A stretch of 6,549 nt of DNA, taken from the NCBI GenBank assembly GCA_018656255.1, contig JABHYI010000315.1, forward strand, positions 1 through 6,549, read 5' to 3'. Origin of the DNA: Bacteroidota bacterium. Lineage in GTDB: Bacteria; Bacteroidota; Bacteroidia; Flavobacteriales; Flavobacteriaceae. The position numbers and the translations under genes were made by a program. Of this stretch, positions 1 through 6,549 are shown piece by piece (the first letter of the stretch is position 1; each line of letters begins with the position of its first letter). The notes under the pieces were generated by a model. That model had not been told where the DNA came from, made no database searches, and was given only the letters and a program-made list of their open reading frames with translations.

Positions 1-2598
1 AAAGTTATCTTGTCTTGTGATGTAATCTTCATTAAGAGCATTGTAAAGGGTTGTTCTTAATGTAAGTTTATTACCTCCAAACATGAACTTGTAAGTTAAT
101 CCAAGGTCAAATAAACCGTATCCATCTATTCTGTCAGACTGAGCTCTTTCTCCTGCTTGAGCGCTCTCAACAACATCATCTGCATCAATTGCTGCATATA
201 AATCTGTGTATATGTTGTAATCTGCATCAAAGCTAAGACCATCACAAATGTTCCAAACAACTCCACCACCAAATGATGTTTGAGGAGCTCTACCTACTTT
301 TACGCCAGATAAGGTTAATGTGTTTTCATCTAACTCAATAAAATCAAGTGTTTCATTGTTTTGACGTGTAAAAGGAGTTTCTCCATCATACTTCCAGTTT
401 CCGATAGATCCATACCCTCTCCATCTTAGAACATCTGAATCCATACGGTATTCAAAATCAAATTCTAATCCTTGGTGTATTTGTGTTACGTCTGTAAAAC
501 GGTCTGTAAAGAATACATCTGCTCCGTTCTCATCTGTAGTTTGACCTCCAGTTGAGACAAAACGGTTACCCCAGTCTGTTCTGTAGATATCTACATTGAT
601 ACGCAAGTTTCCTTTATTGTAACGGTATCCAGCTTCATAACTTAAGATTTCCTCATTTTCAATTTCTGGAGACACGATAGCGTTTGAGTTTCTAATGTCA
701 GCAAAAATATTGTCTAGATATGGTTGACGTGAGTAAAATCCTCCGTTTACAAAGAATGTACTCGCATCATTAGGAGAGTATCCTAATCCTCCCTTAAGGT
801 TGTATCCTAGCTTGCTAATTTTCTCAGACTCCCCAAGACCATCAAGAGCAATACCATCACCACCATCACGCTCAGCACCTGTAAAACGTCCCGTTCTTTG
901 GAAAGACTGCGTTGAAACAGCTCCTTGGAAAAATGCAGAGAAATGATCTGTAGCATATTCAGCTTGACCAAAAGCACCAATATAGTTTATATTCTCGCTG
1001 TAGTCATACTGTGTTCTGTTGTCTTCGTCTGCAGAATTGAATAGTGCAGACCATGGATCTGCCTCAAACTCTTCAGTAAAAGTATAATCATCTGGTCTGT
1101 CTGTTCTAAAGTTATCAACCCATCCGTTAAGACCTAAAAGGTCGTTCACTTGTCTAAAGTGATCTCCTGTGTACATTCTTGCATCTACTCCTACACTTAA
1201 ATCCCAATTTTCATTGGCATCGTAGTTTAAGTTACCTAAGAATCCATACCAGTTGTGGTTGTTTACAGAAGATCTTCTGATGTAAGAATCTCCGAAGTTA
1301 CCATTTCCATTTGCATCTGCATTGGCAATGTTATTTGCACGAATAGACTCAAAGTCAATTTCTGATCTAGCATTATCAGTACCGTCACTAAAACGAACTC
1401 TGTTTGATCCACTACCTAGACCTCCTGTACCACCACCGCGGCCCCAAGAAGCATATAATACTGCAGAAAGATCTACTTTATCGTTAATTTCATAATCCCA
1501 GTTTAAGTTAGCAACTGGCTTATGGTAATAGTTACGTCTTTCTGTGTAACGTTGTCCATCCAAAAATCCAGAATTTGGATTGTACTTATTTCCGTATTGC
1601 TCATAAACACTTCTGTTTTGAGAAAAGTTTTGATCATGAAATTGTGGTGCACCTGTAAGTAAAAAGTTAAATACACTTTTTTCACTTGCTTTGTAACCAA
1701 CAGAGATCATGTATGTTTGACCTCCACCTTGTGTACCTTCAGCATATTTTCTGTATCCTTGCCAGTGGTCTAATAATACTGAGAATCCCCAGCCTTTTTC
1801 ACTCATTCCAGAATTGTAGTTCATAGTAGCTTTTGCATAACTATCGTTACCACCTAGAAAACGCACAAAACCACCTTCTTTTTTATCTGTAGTTTTAGAT
1901 ACAATGTTTACCGTACCACCAACAGAAGAAATAGCAAGCTTTGATGCTCCTAAACCTCTTTGTACTTGTACTGCATTTGCAACATCACTCATACCAGACC
2001 AGTTAGACCAGTACATTTTACCATCTTCTTGTCCGTTAATTGGTTGCCCATTTAATAAAAATGCAGTGTTAGTGTCGTCAAAACCACGTAAGAATATTTG
2101 ACTGTCTCCAAAACCAGAACCTTGATTTGCTACATACACAGATGGTGTATTTTTCATAGCCTCTGTAAACTCTACGTTACCAGCTGCTTTAGTAGAAATC
2201 TCTTCAGCTCTAATTGTTGATACTGCAACAGGAGTTCTTCTTCCTTCTGCAACTTGGATAACTCCAGAACCAATAAGTATTACCTCATCCAAAGATGCTG
2301 CAGCTTGGTTTACTGAAATAGACCCAAGGTCAAGAGTTTCTCCAGATAATGTGTAAGAAACCGTCTTTGTTTGGTATCCAACATAGCTAAGCTCAAGTGT
2401 TCCTTGATTTTTGGCTACTGTAATACTAAAGTTACCATCAAAATCTGTAACAACTCCATTGTTTGTTCCAGCTTCAATAACGTTAGCTCCAGGAAGTGGC
2501 CCGCCAAGGTCCATATCCATAAGACTACCTGTAATGGTGCCTTGTCCAAAGGCAGTAAAACCGCCTAGCAATACTAATAAAAGTAAAAGTTTTTTCAT
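1..2598 (-). CDS. TonB-dependent outer-membrane receptor (C-terminus cut by window edge)
   Basis: This outer-membrane beta-barrel receptor imports a ligand using TonB/ExbBD energy; the ligand cannot be told from sequence. The start codon at 2598-2596 opens a signal peptide (MKKLLLLLVLLGGFTAFG, cleavage likely before Gln19). Residues about 20-100 form a carboxypeptidase-regulatory-like beta-sandwich (PGANV, GVVTDFDGNF, LSYVGYQ). An LDEV linker at 103-106, probably the TonB-contacting region, follows. The plug domain covers about 120-235, with LRGF at 170-173, LNGQPI at 182-187 and GGTVNIVSK at 227-235. The rest is aromatic-rich barrel strands. The frame is open for 866 codons, and the last visible part (LYNALNEDYITRQ) matches the motif found shortly before the C-terminus of such receptors, so probably fewer than 100 residues are missing. 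It lacks an STN domain and the usual SusC linker wording, so a siderophore/metal-type or general receptor is as likely as a glycan importer. A SusD-like partner, if any, would lie beyond the left edge. Confidence 0.95.
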   Translation of the reverse strand, partial: MKKLLLLLVLLGGFTAFGQGTITGSLMDMDLGGPLPGANVIEAGTNNGVVTDFDGNFSITVAKNQGTLELSYVGYQTKTVSYTLSGETLDLGSISVNQAAASLDEVILIGSGVIQVAEGRRTPVAVSTIRAEEISTKAAGNVEFTEAMKNTPSVYVANQGSGFGDSQIFLRGFDDTNTAFLLNGQPINGQEDGKMYWSNWSGMSDVANAVQVQRGLGASKLAISSVGGTVNIVSKTTDKKEGGFVRFLGGNDSYAKATMNYNSGMSEKGWGFSVLLDHWQGYRKYAEGTQGGGQTYMISVGYKASEKSVFNFLLTGAPQFHDQNFSQNRSVYEQYGNKYNPNSGFLDGQRYTERRNYYHKPVANLNWDYEINDKVDLSAVLYASWGRGGGTGGLGSGSNRVRFSDGTDNARSEIDFESIRANNIANADANGNGNFGDSYIRRSSVNNHNWYGFLGNLNYDANENWDLSVGVDARMYTGDHFRQVNDLLGLNGWVDNFRTDRPDDYTFTEEFEADPWSALFNSADEDNRTQYDYSENINYIGAFGQAEYATDHFSAFFQGAVSTQSFQRTGRFTGAERDGGDGIALDGLGESEKISKLGYNLKGGLGYSPNDASTFFVNGGFYSRQPYLDNIFADIRNSNAIVSPEIENEEILSYEAGYRYNKGNLRINVDIYRTDWGNRFVSTGGQTTDENGADVFFTDRFTDVTQIHQGLEFDFEYRMDSDVLRWRGYGSIGNWKYDGETPFTRQNNETLDFIELDENTLTLSGVKVGRAPQTSFGGGVVWNICDGLSFDADYNIYTDLYAAIDADDVVESAQAGERAQSDRIDGYGLFDLGLTYKFMFGGNKLTLRTTLYNALNEDYITRQDNF

Positions 2599-2627
2599 GT
2601 GTTTGTTTTTAATGAATATAATATTTG

Positions 2628-2635
2628 CAAAAGTA
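2628..2635 (-). promoter_or_regulatory. Candidate -7 promoter box of the TonB receptor gene (TACTTTTG)
   Basis: Read on the minus strand this is TACTTTTG, an exact match to the Bacteroidetes -7 consensus TAnnTTTG. It would place the transcription start near 2621, with an A-rich leader of about 22 nt before the ATG at 2598. No TTG-type -33 element is present at the expected spacing of about 19-21 nt, which lowers confidence and may indicate an activator-dependent promoter. Confidence 0.42.
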
Positions 2636-2661
2636 CACCAAATTGTATTATTCTCCTATTT

Positions 2662-2683
2662 CTTGTGTTAAGAAAACAACAAG
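2662..2683. repeat. Imperfect inverted repeat upstream of the receptor gene
   Basis: The arms CTTGTGTT (2662-2669) and AACAaCAAG (2675-2683) pair over 8 bp with one bulged A, around a 5-nt centre (AAGAA). The repeat lies just upstream of where the -33 region of the proximal promoter box would fall, and downstream of the distal candidate promoter. It could be a regulator-binding site, or a hairpin in a longer leader transcript. Chance is a real alternative in AT-rich DNA. Confidence 0.3.
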
Positions 2684-2695
2684 TGAACTTCTAAA

Positions 2696-2727
2696 TAAAA
2701 TTACGATTAATAATGGTAGGTAACAAA
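2696..2727 (-). promoter_or_regulatory. Candidate distal promoter (TTTG, 20-nt spacer, TAATTTTA)
   Basis: On the minus strand TTTG (2727-2724) is followed after exactly 20 nt by TAATTTTA (2703-2696), which differs from the Bacteroidetes consensus TAnnTTTG only in the last base. The spacing is right for a -33/-7 pair. It would give a leader of roughly 90 nt for the TonB receptor gene, containing the inverted repeat at 2662-2683. The low-complexity AT-rich context makes a chance match possible. Confidence 0.32.
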
Positions 2728-2762
2728 AAAGAAAAGGAATAATTAATAACAAGGTTATCAAC
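2718..2762 (-). terminator. Weak intrinsic-terminator-like hairpin after the M23 peptidase gene
   Basis: Starting 8 bp after the peptidase stop codon, the minus strand reads GTTGATAAC-CTT-GTTATTAAT (2762-2742). This can pair over 9 bp (two G-U pairs) with a 3-nt loop and is followed by a U-rich stretch (about 2741-2720). The stem is almost entirely A-U and therefore weak, but its position at the end of the presumed four-gene operon is suitable. Confidence 0.33.
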
Positions 2763-2770
2763 ACTTTACA

Positions 2771-4021
2771 CTAATAAACTATCTCGTCTAATTGGTCTTT
2801 AATAGCCTCGATGTAGGAGAAGTAATCTTCATGAAACTCACTAGAGAGTGGTTTTGAAGCTGGCAGATCTTGCTTAAAAGGGTCTACTTGTCTGCCATTT
2901 TTCCAAAAACGATAACAAACATGAGGTCCTCCAGAATTGCCCGTCATACCTACCCAACCTATTACATCGCCCTGTCTTACAAAATCTCCAACACGTACAT
3001 TGTATTTCTTCATGTGCAGATATTGTGTTTCATAGGTGCTATTGTGTCTAATTTTGACATAAATCCCGTTCCCACCTTTGCGTTCTGCTTTTGTAACCGT
3101 ACCGTCTGCGGTTGCCAAGATTGGAGCGCCAATATTGGCTGAAAAATCGGTCCCTTTGTGGGGTCTAAGTTTATAACCATAGTATTTTATTCTTCTTTTG
3201 AGGTTATACTTGGATGAGATTCTGCTAAACTTTACGGGCGCTTTTAAAAATGCACGCCGAAGATTTTGAGCTTTCTCGTCATAAAAATCTAAGGAAGGTA
3301 GTTTTTCATTTTCATAACCAAATGCATATAGAGGGACTCCTTTATGCTCAAAATAAGAGGCTTTAATTCTATGAATTCCTGCAGATATCGTGTCATCAAT
3401 AAACTTCTCGGTATACACTACCTTAAAACGATCCCCTTTTTGAATTTTAAAGAAGTTAACCGTCCAGGCGTAAATATTAGCCAACCTATCTGTCATGGCG
3501 GGGCTTAAATTATTTTCTTCCATGGTGAGATACAAGGAGTTTTCTATCACTCCAGAGGCCTGTTTATCTACATATGTTATGGGCTTGCTTTTAGTGTAGA
3601 CGCTTACAGAATCGCTGAGGTCTACAACGGCATATTCTATTTTGTTTTTTCCGTAGACAAAATACTGCAATGAGTTGAGGCTGTCTTTAGATTTTAATAC
3701 TAGGTAGGGTTTCCCAACAACCAAACGGCGCACATCAAAGGTGTCTCTGAATTTTGTTGCAATGTTAAATATTGTTGCATGACTTACACCATGATTGTTT
3801 AAAATGGCCCCAAATGTGTCGCCATTTTTTATGGTATCTCTAAGGGTATTAAACTGGTTTAAATCAAAGCCATATGCCTTTGACTCCTTTAATATTTCGG
3901 GATCTTTTTCTTGGGTTTTCTGTGAGGTAGTATCACCACAGGCAATAAAAACAAATAGCAGCCCAAGATAGAAAGCAAAACTCTTCAATGATTGTATTTT
4001 TAGACGGTATCGTTTATACAT
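2771..4021 (-). CDS. M23-family peptidoglycan metallopeptidase lipoprotein with His-Asp-Cys metal site
   Basis: Predicted membrane-anchored peptidoglycan hydrolase of 416 residues, the class that cuts peptide cross-links in the cell wall. A hydrophobic signal ends in a lipobox-like FIAC with the lipidated Cys at 28. Residues about 57-110 (KNGDTFGAIL) look like the LysM/OapA-like module seen in MepM-type enzymes. The catalytic M23 domain spans about 285-380: HKGTD (His288, Asp292) supplies two zinc ligands, YLHM carries His336, and GPHVCYRFW carries His367. Where the family normally has HxH, this protein has H-V-C, with Cys369 (codon TGT) replacing the third zinc ligand. Cys can bind zinc, so activity is possible but unproven. 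The start ATG overlaps the stop of the upstream dioxygenase gene by 8 bp (ATGTATAA), implying translational coupling. It appears to be the last gene of the operon. Confidence 0.93.
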   Translation of the reverse strand: MYKRYRLKIQSLKSFAFYLGLLFVFIACGDTTSQKTQEKDPEILKESKAYGFDLNQFNTLRDTIKNGDTFGAILNNHGVSHATIFNIATKFRDTFDVRRLVVGKPYLVLKSKDSLNSLQYFVYGKNKIEYAVVDLSDSVSVYTKSKPITYVDKQASGVIENSLYLTMEENNLSPAMTDRLANIYAWTVNFFKIQKGDRFKVVYTEKFIDDTISAGIHRIKASYFEHKGVPLYAFGYENEKLPSLDFYDEKAQNLRRAFLKAPVKFSRISSKYNLKRRIKYYGYKLRPHKGTDFSANIGAPILATADGTVTKAERKGGNGIYVKIRHNSTYETQYLHMKKYNVRVGDFVRQGDVIGWVGMTGNSGGPHVCYRFWKNGRQVDPFKQDLPASKPLSSEFHEDYFSYIEAIKDQLDEIVY

Positions 4022-4952
4022 TTTTTCCCCAATCTGCTAATTCTTGATCGCTCCAAACTTCAGGAAAAAAGACTCTTTTTTGATATTTCGGCAGCATATA
4101 TTTTGTCCAGTCACTACCGCCAGTTGCCTCTACCGCTTCTTGGTTGTCGCTACCGCCTATATAATATCTTGCTGCATTGTAGTGGGCCATTACCCATGTA
4201 ATATTTACTGTGTAATCAAAGTGACGCATTGCCTTTAAAAGGTTAGGATCCTGTTTCACCTGCTTGGGGAGTCCCTTAAATTTCGCATATAAATTTATGG
4301 TATTATACTCTTGGGTAAAGTCTATAAATTCTGAGTGATAGCGCTTCTCAAAGGAAGAAAGTAAGTATGATTTCTCTCCTGTCTTAAAATCTTTGCCAGC
4401 AGCTTGCCAATAGAGATGCTCTAAGGCGTGTTCATAAGAAGTGTTTCTATCAATGGTGTCTCTGAATCTTGCATCAATTAGGTTTATTAAATCTGTAGAT
4501 GCAAATTCAATTTTTCTGTACTGAGCGCTCTGAAAACCGCTGGCAGGAGTAAGGGTTGTCCTAAATTTCATGTACTGTGCTCTATCCATCCCTTCACGCA
4601 TGATATTAAAGGAAGAGGTAAGTATATCAAAGTAACGGCTCACGCGCATTAGTTTTTCACAAAAGAAGGCGGCCGTTAAGCTTGTATTTTTAGAAACTTG
4701 TTCTATTTCCCAAAGAATCATCTTAAAGAGAAGTTCATTTACTTGATGGTACATGATAAACACCATCTCATCTGGCAGGTTGGTGCGCTGTGTTTGCAGC
4801 TCTAGTAGTGCATCTGTTTGTATGTAATCCCAATAGGTTATTGGAGTAGAGTGCAACAAGCCCTCTAAGTGCGTATCTAGATTTTGGCCTATAGCCCCAA
4901 ACTTATCTTCAAGTTGTTGTAATAATTCTTTGGTTTTTGGTGTAAGCTCCAT
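4014..4952 (-). CDS. kynA: Tryptophan 2,3-dioxygenase
   Basis: Heme enzyme that oxidises L-tryptophan to N-formylkynurenine in the cytoplasm, the first step of the kynurenine pathway; 312 residues. Compared from memory with the Xanthomonas enzyme, the key positions are kept: TYWDYIQTDALL (39-50), DEMVFIMYHQ with Phe65 and the distal His69 (equivalents of Phe51 and His55), FRTTLTPASGFQSAQYR (130-146) with the substrate-carboxylate Arg131 (Arg117), WVMAH with the proximal heme ligand His257 (His240), and the TGGS loop at 277-280. The protein is longer than the roughly 280-300 residues of proteobacterial homologues, partly from extra residues (about 266-275) between the heme-ligand helix and the TGGS loop. 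The gene starts 9 bp after the DUF3108 stop codon and overlaps the peptidase gene downstream. No Shine-Dalgarno sequence precedes the ATG, as usual in this phylum. Confidence 0.93.
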   Translation of the reverse strand: MELTPKTKELLQQLEDKFGAIGQNLDTHLEGLLHSTPITYWDYIQTDALLELQTQRTNLPDEMVFIMYHQVNELLFKMILWEIEQVSKNTSLTAAFFCEKLMRVSRYFDILTSSFNIMREGMDRAQYMKFRTTLTPASGFQSAQYRKIEFASTDLINLIDARFRDTIDRNTSYEHALEHLYWQAAGKDFKTGEKSYLLSSFEKRYHSEFIDFTQEYNTINLYAKFKGLPKQVKQDPNLLKAMRHFDYTVNITWVMAHYNAARYYIGGSDNQEAVEATGGSDWTKYMLPKYQKRVFFPEVWSDQELADWGKNV

Positions 4953-4961
4953 AGATTGGTA

Positions 4962-5732
4962 TTATTCTGGAATAATTTTAAACTGGTGTTTAAGCCCTTT
5001 ATACTCTATTAGTGTTGCCTTTAAAGAACCTATAACTAAATCTGCTTTTATAACAATAGGCATTTTGTTAGCATCATCTGTAACCCAAACGGTTAAACTC
5101 TCCTCTTCTTCAAAAACACGGCCAGATTCAACATAGGGTCTAAATATCATAGTAGGCACTTTTCCAAAGGTAGTTTTTAAGGTTTCTCTACCCAAAAATT
5201 TAAGCCTGAATTTGTAATTGCCCCGATCAAAAAACATATTCATATCAAATACATCTCCTTGTTTGATGTTTTTAGTATCTAATTGATTTCGCAAATAATA
5301 AAAAGAAGAAACCATATCTTGCACATTGGCAACAAGGGCTACTTCATCCACTGTGTTGTGTTTGTTGTTGGTGACAATTGCTTTTTGAGTGTCATAATTA
5401 AAATCAATAACTAGATCTTTAGTATAGCCCCCTTCATCAATCTTTCTAATAAAACGGTATGGAATATCTAATACTCTATCTATGTAAGACTCATAATAAT
5501 CATCTACATTAAATAGTAATTTTGTAATCCCTGTAGTGTGTCCTTCTCCCTGTACATGGAAAACCTCTTTGTTATTTAAAACAGCATCTTCTACCTTTAA
5601 GGTAGCATACCCAGCAGTAATAAAGCCGTAATGTATCCTGAATTTAAACCACTCTCCATCACCATAGGCTTTTTCTTGAGCACTAAGGAGTGTTGTAAAA
5701 CATACTAAAATTAAGAATGTTATCTTTTTCAT
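4962..5732 (-). CDS. Secreted DUF3108 domain protein
   Basis: A 256-residue exported protein of unknown function. The signal peptide MKKITFLILVCFTTLLSA ends before Gln19, with no lipobox, so it should be released into the periplasm or associated with the outer membrane. The mature part is rich in beta-strand and matches the DUF3108 pattern as I know it: GEWFKFRIHYGFITAGYATL (26-45), GHTTGITKLLFNVDDYYESY (64-83), a central VQDMVSSFYYLRNQ (137-150), and the C-terminal VWVTDDANKMPIVIKADLVIGSLKATL split over 215-241. No catalytic residues are evident. It lies 65 bp after the homogentisate dioxygenase-like gene and 9 bp before the tryptophan dioxygenase gene, so it is probably cotranscribed with both. 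Its envelope location fits the downstream cell-wall lipoprotein better than the two cytoplasmic dioxygenases. Confidence 0.88.
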   Translation of the reverse strand: MKKITFLILVCFTTLLSAQEKAYGDGEWFKFRIHYGFITAGYATLKVEDAVLNNKEVFHVQGEGHTTGITKLLFNVDDYYESYIDRVLDIPYRFIRKIDEGGYTKDLVIDFNYDTQKAIVTNNKHNTVDEVALVANVQDMVSSFYYLRNQLDTKNIKQGDVFDMNMFFDRGNYKFRLKFLGRETLKTTFGKVPTMIFRPYVESGRVFEEEESLTVWVTDDANKMPIVIKADLVIGSLKATLIEYKGLKHQFKIIPE

Positions 5733-5797
5733 TAGGTATGATTAAAAGCCATACATTGGTAGATACAAAAGTTGTTCCATTTTTTGCTCCTGAAATA

Positions 5798-6549
5798 TTA
5801 AAGCCAGCTTTTAAAATAGTCTTCATCAGCAATTTCCATGGCCTCTTGGGTAACCATCAGCGGCTTAAAGGTGTCTACCATCACGGCCAATTCATCACTT
5901 CCTTTTTTACCAATACTTCGCTCTGCTGCTCCTGGGTGCGGCCCATGAGGAATACCTGCTGGGTGAAGGGAGATGTGTCCTGCGTCAATGTCATTTCTGC
6001 TCATAAAGTCTCCGTCTACATAATACAATACCTCATCACTATCTATATTGCTATGGTTGTAGGGCGCCGGAATACTTAGTGGATGGTAATCATATAAACG
6101 AGGGCAAAAAGAGCAAACCACAAAAGCATCTGTCTCAAAGGTTTGGTGCACCGGAGGCGGTTGATGAATACGTCCAGTAATTGGTTCAAAATCATGAATA
6201 GAAAAAGCGTATGGATAATTATACCCATCATAACCAACAACATCAAAAGGATGGGAGGCATAGACCATTTCAATTATTTCGTCATTCTTTTTTACTTTGA
6301 TTAAAAAATCCCCTTTTTCATCATTGGTGTCCAGCTCGTAAGGGACTCTAATATCTCGTTCACAAAAAGGAGAATGCTCTAGATGCTGTCCAAACCAGTT
6401 ACGGTATCTCTTAGGGGTGTATATTGGTCTTCTAGATTCTACAATAAATAGCCTGTTGTCTTGGGTGTCAAAATCTATTTGATAGATAATCCCTCTAGGT
6501 ATTAACAAATAATCTCCATATTTAAAATCTAGATTTCCTAAATGTGTAC
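5798..6549 (-). CDS. hmgA: Homogentisate 1,2-dioxygenase family protein (N-terminus outside window)
   Basis: C-terminal 249 codons of a cupin-fold Fe(II) dioxygenase; family members of about 385 residues suggest roughly 135 residues lie upstream. The frame is open to the right edge (THLGNLDFKYGDYLLIPRG), so no start is visible. The family reaction opens homogentisate to 4-maleylacetoacetate in tyrosine/phenylalanine catabolism. Seen here: HPFDVVGYDGYNYPY, HQPPPVHQTFE (region of the family's catalytic His), NHSNIDSDEVLYY and GIPHGPHPG. The iron ligands should be the His at 6055-6053, the Glu at 6034-6032 and the His at 5947-5945. The ending DEDYFKSWL resembles the C-terminal part of the human enzyme. 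Two differences from human HGD are an extra residue between the first His and Glu, and Phe instead of Tyr nine residues after the Glu. These place it in a bacterial subgroup, so the exact substrate is probable rather than certain. Confidence 0.88.
   Translation of the reverse strand, partial: THLGNLDFKYGDYLLIPRGIIYQIDFDTQDNRLFIVESRRPIYTPKRYRNWFGQHLEHSPFCERDIRVPYELDTNDEKGDFLIKVKKNDEIIEMVYASHPFDVVGYDGYNYPYAFSIHDFEPITGRIHQPPPVHQTFETDAFVVCSFCPRLYDYHPLSIPAPYNHSNIDSDEVLYYVDGDFMSRNDIDAGHISLHPAGIPHGPHPGAAERSIGKKGSDELAVMVDTFKPLMVTQEAMEIADEDYFKSWL

Noticed and set aside
1503..1700. 65-codon minus-strand frame inside the TonB receptor gene
   Set aside because: It lies out of frame within a continuous receptor reading frame whose barrel motifs are intact throughout, so it is a shadow.
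1..2598. SusC-type glycan receptor
   Set aside because: The signal peptide, regulatory-like domain and plug fit any Bacteroidetes TonB receptor. No SusD partner or glycan enzymes are visible, so a glycan role is not supported.
1904..3142. Several plus-strand open frames of 65-90 codons opposite the TonB receptor and peptidase genes
   Set aside because: They lie antisense to two clearly coding genes, have no recognisable motifs and fit chance open frames in the opposite strand.
5733..5797. A promoter or terminator between the dioxygenase-like gene and the DUF3108 gene
   Set aside because: On the minus strand there is a TTTTG but no TAnnTTTG at suitable spacing, and no hairpin with a U-tract, so I treat the genes as cotranscribed.
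4044..6079. Plus-strand open frames at 4044-4238, 4930-5136 and 5717-6079
   Set aside because: Each overlaps a well-supported minus-strand gene in antisense and encodes no recognisable domain.
6076..6273. 65-codon minus-strand hydrophobic frame inside the homogentisate dioxygenase-like gene
   Set aside because: It is an out-of-frame reading of the conserved dioxygenase region; its apparent membrane character comes from the frame shift.
6506..6508. TTG as the start of a 236-codon gene
   Set aside because: The frame stays open upstream to the window edge, and those residues (GDYLLIPRG) belong to the conserved family sequence, so this Leu is internal.
1..6549. A novel defence, mobile or biosynthetic system, CRISPR array, insertion sequence or RNA gene
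   Set aside because: All sequence except short gaps is accounted for by five intact-looking genes of known families. I found no direct-repeat arrays, transposase motifs or tRNA-like structures.

Overview
The window looks like part of a chromosome from a marine-type member of the Flavobacteriaceae (Bacteroidetes). The evidence is AT-rich coding sequence, a TonB-dependent receptor with an N-terminal carboxypeptidase-regulatory-like domain and an LDEV-type linker, no Shine-Dalgarno sequences, A-rich leaders, and Bacteroidetes-type promoter motifs (TAnnTTTG). The genus cannot be fixed from this sequence alone.

All five genes lie on the minus strand, so transcription runs from right to left. In that order they are: a homogentisate 1,2-dioxygenase-family gene (5798-6549, 5' end outside the window), a secreted DUF3108 protein (4962-5732), a tryptophan 2,3-dioxygenase (4014-4952), an M23-family lipoprotein peptidase (2771-4021), then a 172-bp intergenic region and a large TonB-dependent outer-membrane receptor (1-2598, C-terminus outside the window). 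The first four are closely packed (gaps of 65 and 9 bp, then an 8-bp overlap) and probably form one operon. The receptor appears to be a separate unit: a weak terminator-like hairpin follows the peptidase gene, and two candidate promoters precede the receptor.

The operon combines two aromatic-ring-opening dioxygenases, one for tyrosine/phenylalanine breakdown via homogentisate and one for tryptophan breakdown via N-formylkynurenine, with two cell-envelope proteins: a DUF3108 protein of unknown role and a membrane-anchored peptidoglycan hydrolase. No direct functional link between the two pairs is visible.

The most notable details are a Cys in place of the third zinc-binding His of the M23 peptidase, a variant active-site arrangement in the homogentisate dioxygenase-like protein, and a palindrome between the two candidate receptor promoters. 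There are no RNA genes, mobile elements, CRISPR arrays or broken genes. I see no clearly novel multi-gene system here; the region reads as ordinary flavobacterial chromosome.
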